Positions 6,214 through 9,997 of a stretch of 9,997 nucleotides of DNA are shown one piece after another. The DNA is taken from NCBI GenBank assembly GCA_013153915.1, contig JAADDL010000086.1, positions 1-9,997 on the forward strand, given 5' to 3'. The notes below the pieces were generated by a model that ran no database searches, was not told the DNA's origin, and saw only the letters and a list, made by a program, of their open reading frames with translations. A program made the translations under genes and the position numbers. Numbering within the stretch: position 1 is the first letter of the stretch; every line of letters begins with the position of its first letter. Source of the DNA: Campylobacterota bacterium (GTDB taxonomy: Bacteria; Campylobacterota; Campylobacteria; Campylobacterales; JALSKU01).

Positions 6214-7335
6214 TTATTCTCCAAAAAGCGACTTTAACGCATTGGGATCCATGCTCTTTTCTTGGGATTTTTCGCTTTGAGGCGTTGAAGCTACGCTCCC
6301 GGCTCTCTCTACTAACTCTATTTCGTATCCGGTTAGCATAGAGGCTAATCTTATGTTTATTCCGCTTTTTCCTATGGCTTTTGATTTTTGGTCGCTAGGA
6401 AGCGTTACGATAGCCTTTTTACCCTCTATTTTTACCGCCGAAACTATGGCTGGACTTAAAGCTTTCGTCACATATATTTCGGGGATAGACGAATATTCGA
6501 TACAGTCTATATTTTCATTTTTAAGCTCTTTGCTAACCGCCATAATCCTAACGCCTCTCGTACCGACCGCGGCACCTACCGGATCGATGTTGGGGTGCAT
6601 CGAACTTAGAGATACTTTCGCTCTTTCGCCCGGAATTCTCGCAACATCATGGATGACGACATTGCCGTCTTTTATCTCCGGCACTTCAAGCTCTAACAGT
6701 TTTTCGAGAAATTTGGGGGTTGTTCTTGATAGCTCCACTATCATACCTCTTGCGGCATCGATATACACTTTTCTAATAACGCTTTTTACTACATTTCCGA
6801 CTTTGAAGCTTTCGCCTTTTATACGGTTTTTTCTCGGCAATATGGCTCTAACTTCATCTATCTCGATATAGGTATTTTCGTCAAAGTCGACTCTTACTAC
6901 CGAACCGGAGATAATGCGACCTACCATTTTTTGATACTTTTCGTAAATCTTATCCTCAAGGAGTCTTTGTATGTGAAATTCCAACTCTTTTTGAAGTACC
7001 GCCGACGCCGTTCTGCCTAGATTGTCAAGAGGTAGCTCGTAGGTAAGTTCGTCGCCCACTTCGATATCGGGGTCTATCTCTTTGGCTTTTGATAGTATCA
7101 TATGATTTTCGTTGTTCTCTTTTGCTCTTTCGTCGTCGTCGCTAACGACCAAGACCTTTTGAAATAGCTGTAAGTTTTTAGTTTTCGGATCGATATATAC
7201 TTCGTATTCGTATTCGTCTCCATAGACTCTTTTTGCCGTATTGTATAGGGATTTGACGACGACCTCTTTTACATTTTCTTTATTGAGTCCTTTTTCATGG
7301 GCTATCGATTCCATAATATCCACGATTTTTTCCAT
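6214..7335 (-). CDS. nusA: Transcription termination/antitermination factor NusA
   Basis: NusA binds RNA polymerase and nascent RNA, modulating pausing, intrinsic termination and rRNA antitermination. The 373-residue protein shows the polymerase-binding N-terminal domain (about 1-125), an S1 RNA-binding domain (about 133-200), and two KH domains with GxxG loops at 248-251 (GTRG, after GAAV) and 322-325 (GKSG). A short polar tail ends in SLFGE. It lacks the acidic repeats that extend E. coli NusA to 495 residues, as is usual outside the gammaproteobacteria. The ATG start has AGGAA 7 bases upstream. It heads a two-gene operon with the moeB/thiF-like gene, from a strong promoter at 7414-7442. 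The common neighbours rimP and infB are not adjacent here. Confidence 0.97.
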   Translation of the reverse strand: MEKIVDIMESIAHEKGLNKENVKEVVVKSLYNTAKRVYGDEYEYEVYIDPKTKNLQLFQKVLVVSDDDERAKENNENHMILSKAKEIDPDIEVGDELTYELPLDNLGRTASAVLQKELEFHIQRLLEDKIYEKYQKMVGRIISGSVVRVDFDENTYIEIDEVRAILPRKNRIKGESFKVGNVVKSVIRKVYIDAARGMIVELSRTTPKFLEKLLELEVPEIKDGNVVIHDVARIPGERAKVSLSSMHPNIDPVGAAVGTRGVRIMAVSKELKNENIDCIEYSSIPEIYVTKALSPAIVSAVKIEGKKAIVTLPSDQKSKAIGKSGINIRLASMLTGYEIELVERAGSVASTPQSEKSQEKSMDPNALKSLFGE

Positions 7336-7413
7336 TAAAATATTCCTTTCACATCTCTTCTTTCGTTTTGCAATCGGTAAAATAATTTGATTTTATCTAT
7401 ATTGCAGATTGTA

Positions 7414-7442
7414 ATTATACAGAAAATCTACTTAATTGGCAA
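7414..7442 (-). promoter_or_regulatory. Promoter of nusA-moeB/thiF operon
   Basis: On the minus strand, TTGCCA (7437-7442, 5 of 6 to TTGACA) is followed after 17 bases by a perfect TATAAT (7414-7419). Transcription should start near 7407, giving a leader of about 70 bases. The -35 box lies almost exactly on top of the -35 of the plus-strand promoter. Confidence 0.75.
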
Positions 7443-7464
7443 TTTATTAACAAAGTGGTATAAT
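7436..7464 (+). promoter_or_regulatory. Promoter of the HP0268-like gene and miaB operon
   Basis: TTGGCA (7436-7441, 5 of 6) and a perfect TATAAT (7459-7464) are 17 bases apart, with TGG before the -10 as an extended element. Transcription should begin near 7471, about 28 bases before the ATG at 7499. Confidence 0.75.
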
Positions 7465-7498
7465 ATTATCCACTATATATTATTGAAAGAGGATGAAA

Positions 7499-7741
7499 AT
7501 GGAGTTAAAATTAGCCAGAACGGAACTTGAAGCTAAACCGAAAAAGATAAAGCTTGAGAAGATAGAAGAGATATTGAAAAACGAGGGGCAAAAGATATTT
7601 TATTTTGACAAAAGCAACTCTCATAAAGATTTGGTCTCTTTGGTGGAGCATTTTGAAGAGCTGGGATATAGCGTCTATCTAAGAGAGGTTAAATATACGC
7701 TGGATGAGAACGACTATATCTACGAGATACATATATTGTAA
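7499..7741 (+). CDS. HP0268-like small nuclease family protein
   Basis: This 80-residue cytosolic protein resembles Helicobacter pylori HP0268 in length, in its N-terminus (MELKLAR), in FYFDKSNSHKDLV, and in its C-terminus, YIYEIHIL. HP0268 has been reported to have DNA-nicking and ribonuclease activity with an Smr-like alpha/beta fold; I rely on memory for this. Its biological role is unclear. There are no membrane segments, and the charged N-terminal third is rich in Lys and Glu. Start: ATG 7493 is in frame but directly abuts the GAGG (7489-7492), whereas ATG 7499 has it at good spacing and gives the HP0268-like 80-residue length. It is the first gene of an operon, 6 bases before miaB, an order shared with H. 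pylori, so a link to RNA metabolism is plausible but not shown. Confidence 0.8.
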   Translation: MELKLARTELEAKPKKIKLEKIEEILKNEGQKIFYFDKSNSHKDLVSLVEHFEELGYSVYLREVKYTLDENDYIYEIHIL

Positions 7742-7747
7742 GTTTTG

Positions 7748-9064
7748 ATGAGTATGAGTAAAAAGCTCTATATAGAAACTATCGGTTGCGCTATGAATGT
7801 GCGAGATAGCGAGCATATCATAGCCGAACTTAGGGATAAAGAGGGGTATGAGCTTACAAATGAGCTAACGCAAGCGGATTTGATACTGATAAATACTTGT
7901 AGCGTAAGAGAGAAGCCGGTACACAAACTCTTTTCCGAGATAGGGGTCTTTAGTAAAAAGAAAAAAGAGGACGCAAAGATAGGTGTTTGTGGCTGTACGG
8001 CAAGCCATCTAGGAGAAGAGATACTAAAAAAAGCGCCTTCGGTGAGTTTTGTTTTGGGTGCAAGGAATGTATCTAAGATAACTCAAGCCGTGAAGGAAGA
8101 CGGGTTTGTTCAAACCGATATAGATTATGACGAGAGCGAGTATGCTTTTGGCGACTTTAGAAGTTCGCCCTATAAAGCGTATATAAATATATCCATAGGA
8201 TGCGATAAGAGTTGCACCTACTGTATCGTTCCTCATACAAGGGGCGATGAGATATCCATACCGCCCGATATCATCCTAAAAGAGGTCAAAAAAGCCGTAC
8301 AAAGCGGGGCTAAAGAGATATTTTTGCTTGGGCAAAATGTCAATAACTACGGAGTTAGATTTAGCGATAAAAGTTTAAAAAAGATGGACTTTAGCGACCT
8401 TTTGGATGCGGTTAGCGAAGTGGACGGGGTGGAGAGGATAAGGTTTACCTCTCCTCATCCTTTACATATGGATGATAAGTTTTTAAATGTTTTTGCCTCT
8501 AACGAAAAGATATGCAAATCCATGCATATGCCTTTGCAAAGCGGTTCGACGAAGATATTGAAGGCTATGAAAAGAGGCTATACCAAAGAGTGGTTTTTGG
8601 ATAGAGCATTTAAACTTAGGGATATGGTGAAAGATGTCCATATAAGTACGGATGTGATAGTGGCTTTTCCGGGTGAAAGCGAAGAGGACTTTGAGGATAC
8701 TTTAGATGTGGTAAAAAAGGTTAGATTTGAGCAGATGTTCTCTTTTAAATACTCTCCAAGACCGTTGACGAAAGCGGCCGAATATCCAAATCAAATACCG
8801 AGCGATGTAGGAAGCCGAAGACTAAAGATACTTCAAGATTTGCATACCGAAATACTTGACGAGATAAGTTTGTCTCAAAAAGGAAAGGTTTTTGAGGTTT
8901 TATTTGAAGAGTTAAGAGCTGACGGTTTTATAGCCGGAAGAAGCGATAATAACTTTTTAATACGAGCCAAAGGCGATAAAGAATATCTCGGTAAATTTGC
9001 CGATGTAAAGATAACAAATCCTAGAAGAATGGCACTTTATGGAGAGATTTTAAAAGATGAGTAA
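7748..9064 (+). CDS. miaB: tRNA-2-methylthio-N6-isopentenyladenosine-37 synthase MiaB
   Basis: MiaB is a radical SAM methylthiotransferase that adds a 2-methylthio group to i6A37 of tRNAs reading UNN codons. The 438-residue protein has three domains. The N-terminal cluster-binding domain has Cys14 (GCAMN), Cys51 (NTCSVRE) and Cys83 (GCTAS). The radical SAM core has Cys152, Cys156 and Cys159 (CxxxCxxC), followed by VPHTRG. The C-terminal TRAM RNA-binding domain covers roughly the last 65 residues, including GRSDNN. GCAMN replaces the more usual GCQMN, and an extra Cys81 lies next to the third cluster ligand; I recall both in Helicobacter MiaB. Start: ATG 7748 is chosen, but TTG 7745 and ATG 7754 are possible because no strong ribosome binding site is seen. 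It overlaps the next gene by 8 bases. Confidence 0.95.
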   Translation: MSMSKKLYIETIGCAMNVRDSEHIIAELRDKEGYELTNELTQADLILINTCSVREKPVHKLFSEIGVFSKKKKEDAKIGVCGCTASHLGEEILKKAPSVSFVLGARNVSKITQAVKEDGFVQTDIDYDESEYAFGDFRSSPYKAYINISIGCDKSCTYCIVPHTRGDEISIPPDIILKEVKKAVQSGAKEIFLLGQNVNNYGVRFSDKSLKKMDFSDLLDAVSEVDGVERIRFTSPHPLHMDDKFLNVFASNEKICKSMHMPLQSGSTKILKAMKRGYTKEWFLDRAFKLRDMVKDVHISTDVIVAFPGESEEDFEDTLDVVKKVRFEQMFSFKYSPRPLTKAAEYPNQIPSDVGSRRLKILQDLHTEILDEISLSQKGKVFEVLFEELRADGFIAGRSDNNFLIRAKGDKEYLGKFADVKITNPRRMALYGEILKDE

Positions 9065-9692
9065 AGACTTTAAAAGAAAGTTGATACTTCTTTTTGTGCC
9101 TTTTTTGGGATATTTGGTAGTAAATTTGATATATCTTAGTTGTAAAAAAAGGTATTTTTTGCCAAAAGAGGAGTTGGATGAAGGCGCTTGTATCATAGCG
9201 TTTTGGCATGGAAAGCTTTTGATGCAACCGTTTTTGTATAAAAAGTTAAGAGGTTCTCATAAAGTTGCCACTATGATAAGCGAGCATTTTGACGGTGAAG
9301 TGCTTTCTAGAATGGTAAAATTTTTCGGTTTTGACTCCATAAGAGGTAGTTCGAGAAAAGGAGCTATAAAGGTTTTAAAAGAGGCTTTTAAGATGGTTGC
9401 CAAAGGGTATGACATAGGCTTAACCCCAGATGGACCCAAAGGTCCTAGATATAGTGTCGCCGACGGGATAGTCGCTATAGCTCAAAAAAAGGATCTATCC
9501 ATAGTGCCTTGCAATTTTACCGCTAGCTCTTTTTGGAGATTGAAAAGTTGGGACGGCTTTATGATACCGAAACCGTTTTCGACTATCTATCTGTTTGCCG
9601 ATGAGCCTTTTAAGGTGACTTCATTGGATAAAGAGGATGCCAAAGCCAAGATAAAAGAGGCTTTGTTAAAAAGAGAGGATTTTAGTGCATGA
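9057..9692 (+). CDS. DUF374 lysophospholipid acyltransferase-like protein
   Basis: This 211-residue protein probably transfers an acyl chain at the inner face of the cytoplasmic membrane, during lipid A or phospholipid synthesis. It matches the DUF374 branch of the LPLAT superfamily and the neighbour (HP0270) in H. pylori. It has an N-terminal hydrophobic helix (about 9-27), the histidine block AFWHGKLL (48-55, His51), IRGSSRKG (95-102), and DGPKGP (125-130). His51 is not followed five residues later by the Asp or Glu of the general H(X)4D/E motif; I believe this is normal for the DUF374 branch. The start ATG lies inside the end of miaB (8-base overlap) with only a distant GGAG, suggesting translation coupled to miaB. 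The stop overlaps the next ATG by 4 bases. The true acyl donor and acceptor are unknown. Confidence 0.85.
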   Translation: MSKDFKRKLILLFVPFLGYLVVNLIYLSCKKRYFLPKEELDEGACIIAFWHGKLLMQPFLYKKLRGSHKVATMISEHFDGEVLSRMVKFFGFDSIRGSSRKGAIKVLKEAFKMVAKGYDIGLTPDGPKGPRYSVADGIVAIAQKKDLSIVPCNFTASSFWRLKSWDGFMIPKPFSTIYLFADEPFKVTSLDKEDAKAKIKEALLKREDFSA

Positions 9693-9997
9693 AAAGGTTT
9701 TTTGTTGTATTTCTTGTTTTGCCTATCATTCTCTTTGTAGCATATTTGCTACTATTTGACAGCTCTTACAAGAAGGCTTTGGAAGCTCGTTTTTACTACA
9801 CGATGGGAGAATATCAAAAAGCTTATACCCTAGCAAGAGAAGTTTATCTGAAAAATTCATACAACACTATGGCATTAACCATTATGACTCAAAGCGAGAT
9901 AGCTTTATCTTATAAAAAGTACATCCAAGAGGCAAAAAGATAATTACAAAAGATTGAAAAGATAAGTTCGGCAAAAAATATTTCTAAACAGGATCTT
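9689..9997 (+). pseudogene. Small membrane-anchored helical protein, apparently interrupted by an in-frame TAA (runs off window)
   Basis: I do not recognise this gene. The first 84 residues form a membrane anchor (about 4-24, MKRFFVVFLVLPIILFVAYLL) followed by a TPR-like helical stretch, LEARFYYTMGEYQKAYTLAR. This suggests a membrane-tethered protein with tetratricopeptide-like helices facing the periplasm. TAA at 9941-9943 would end it there. However, the same frame stays open for all 18 remaining codons to the window edge and reads LQKIEKISSAKNIS and onward, the same Lys-rich helical character. One base change from TAT, TAC, CAA, GAA or AAA would restore the frame. A short intact 84-residue gene (9689-9943) remains possible. 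The start ATG overlaps the DUF374 stop by 4 bases, with AGAGAGGA 9 bases upstream. Confidence 0.55.

Noticed and set aside
6353..6871. 172-codon open frame on the plus strand inside nusA
   Set aside because: It is antisense to well-conserved S1 and KH domains, its translation resembles no family I know, and it has no upstream ribosome binding site or promoter that I can see.
7770..8000. GCAMN and GVCGC variants in MiaB, considered as a sign of altered chemistry
   Set aside because: All six cluster cysteines are present, and the variants match what I recall of Helicobacter MiaB, so they are lineage features.
1..9997. CRISPR array, insertion sequence, prophage or defence system
   Set aside because: No regularly spaced repeats, transposase, integrase, tRNA attachment site or known defence domain is seen. 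All ten main genes are ordinary chromosomal genes with compatible base use.

Overview
The window looks like chromosomal core DNA from a member of the Campylobacterota (the former Epsilonproteobacteria). It is AT-rich. The strongest lineage signal is the run of an HP0268-type small nuclease gene, miaB and a DUF374 acyltransferase gene, in the order I recall from Helicobacter pylori (HP0268-HP0269-HP0270). A short, tail-less NusA, a 235-residue triosephosphate isomerase next to fabI, and an NhaA with a long acidic loop agree with this. I cannot name the genus; a free-living sulfur-oxidizing lineage such as Sulfurimonas or Sulfurovum is only a guess.

Layout. Positions 1-1908 (+) hold the end of a tightly overlapping operon: pgk (3' part), tpiA and fabI, joining lower glycolysis/gluconeogenesis to fatty acid elongation. 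Positions 1909-2172 hold two near-identical bidirectional hairpin terminators in direct repeat, with a palindromic element between them. A convergent gene (2173-2961, -) encodes a secreted calcineurin-like phosphoesterase. From a divergent promoter, nhaA (Na+/H+ antiporter) and a solitary DppB/OppB-type ABC permease run to 5429 (+). They meet head-on, with a 4-base overlap of stop codons, a nusA-moeB/thiF operon on the minus strand (5426-7335). From a shared promoter region at about 7414-7464, a second plus-strand operon starts: HP0268-like nuclease, miaB, DUF374 acyltransferase, and a small membrane-anchored protein that appears to be interrupted by an in-frame stop near the right edge.

Function. 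These are mostly housekeeping genes: carbon metabolism, lipid synthesis, transcription elongation, sulfur-carrier activation, tRNA modification and envelope lipid acylation, plus ion homeostasis and transport. I see no tRNA, rRNA, CRISPR array, insertion sequence, phage or defence module, and no convincing new multi-gene system. The points that deserve a second look are local: the back-to-back nusA/nuclease promoters sharing a -35 box, the duplicated terminator with its palindrome, the antiparallel stop overlap, and the in-frame TAA in the last gene. Three of the ten genes appear to start with TTG (phosphoesterase, nhaA, moeB/thiF), each decided by a ribosome binding site.
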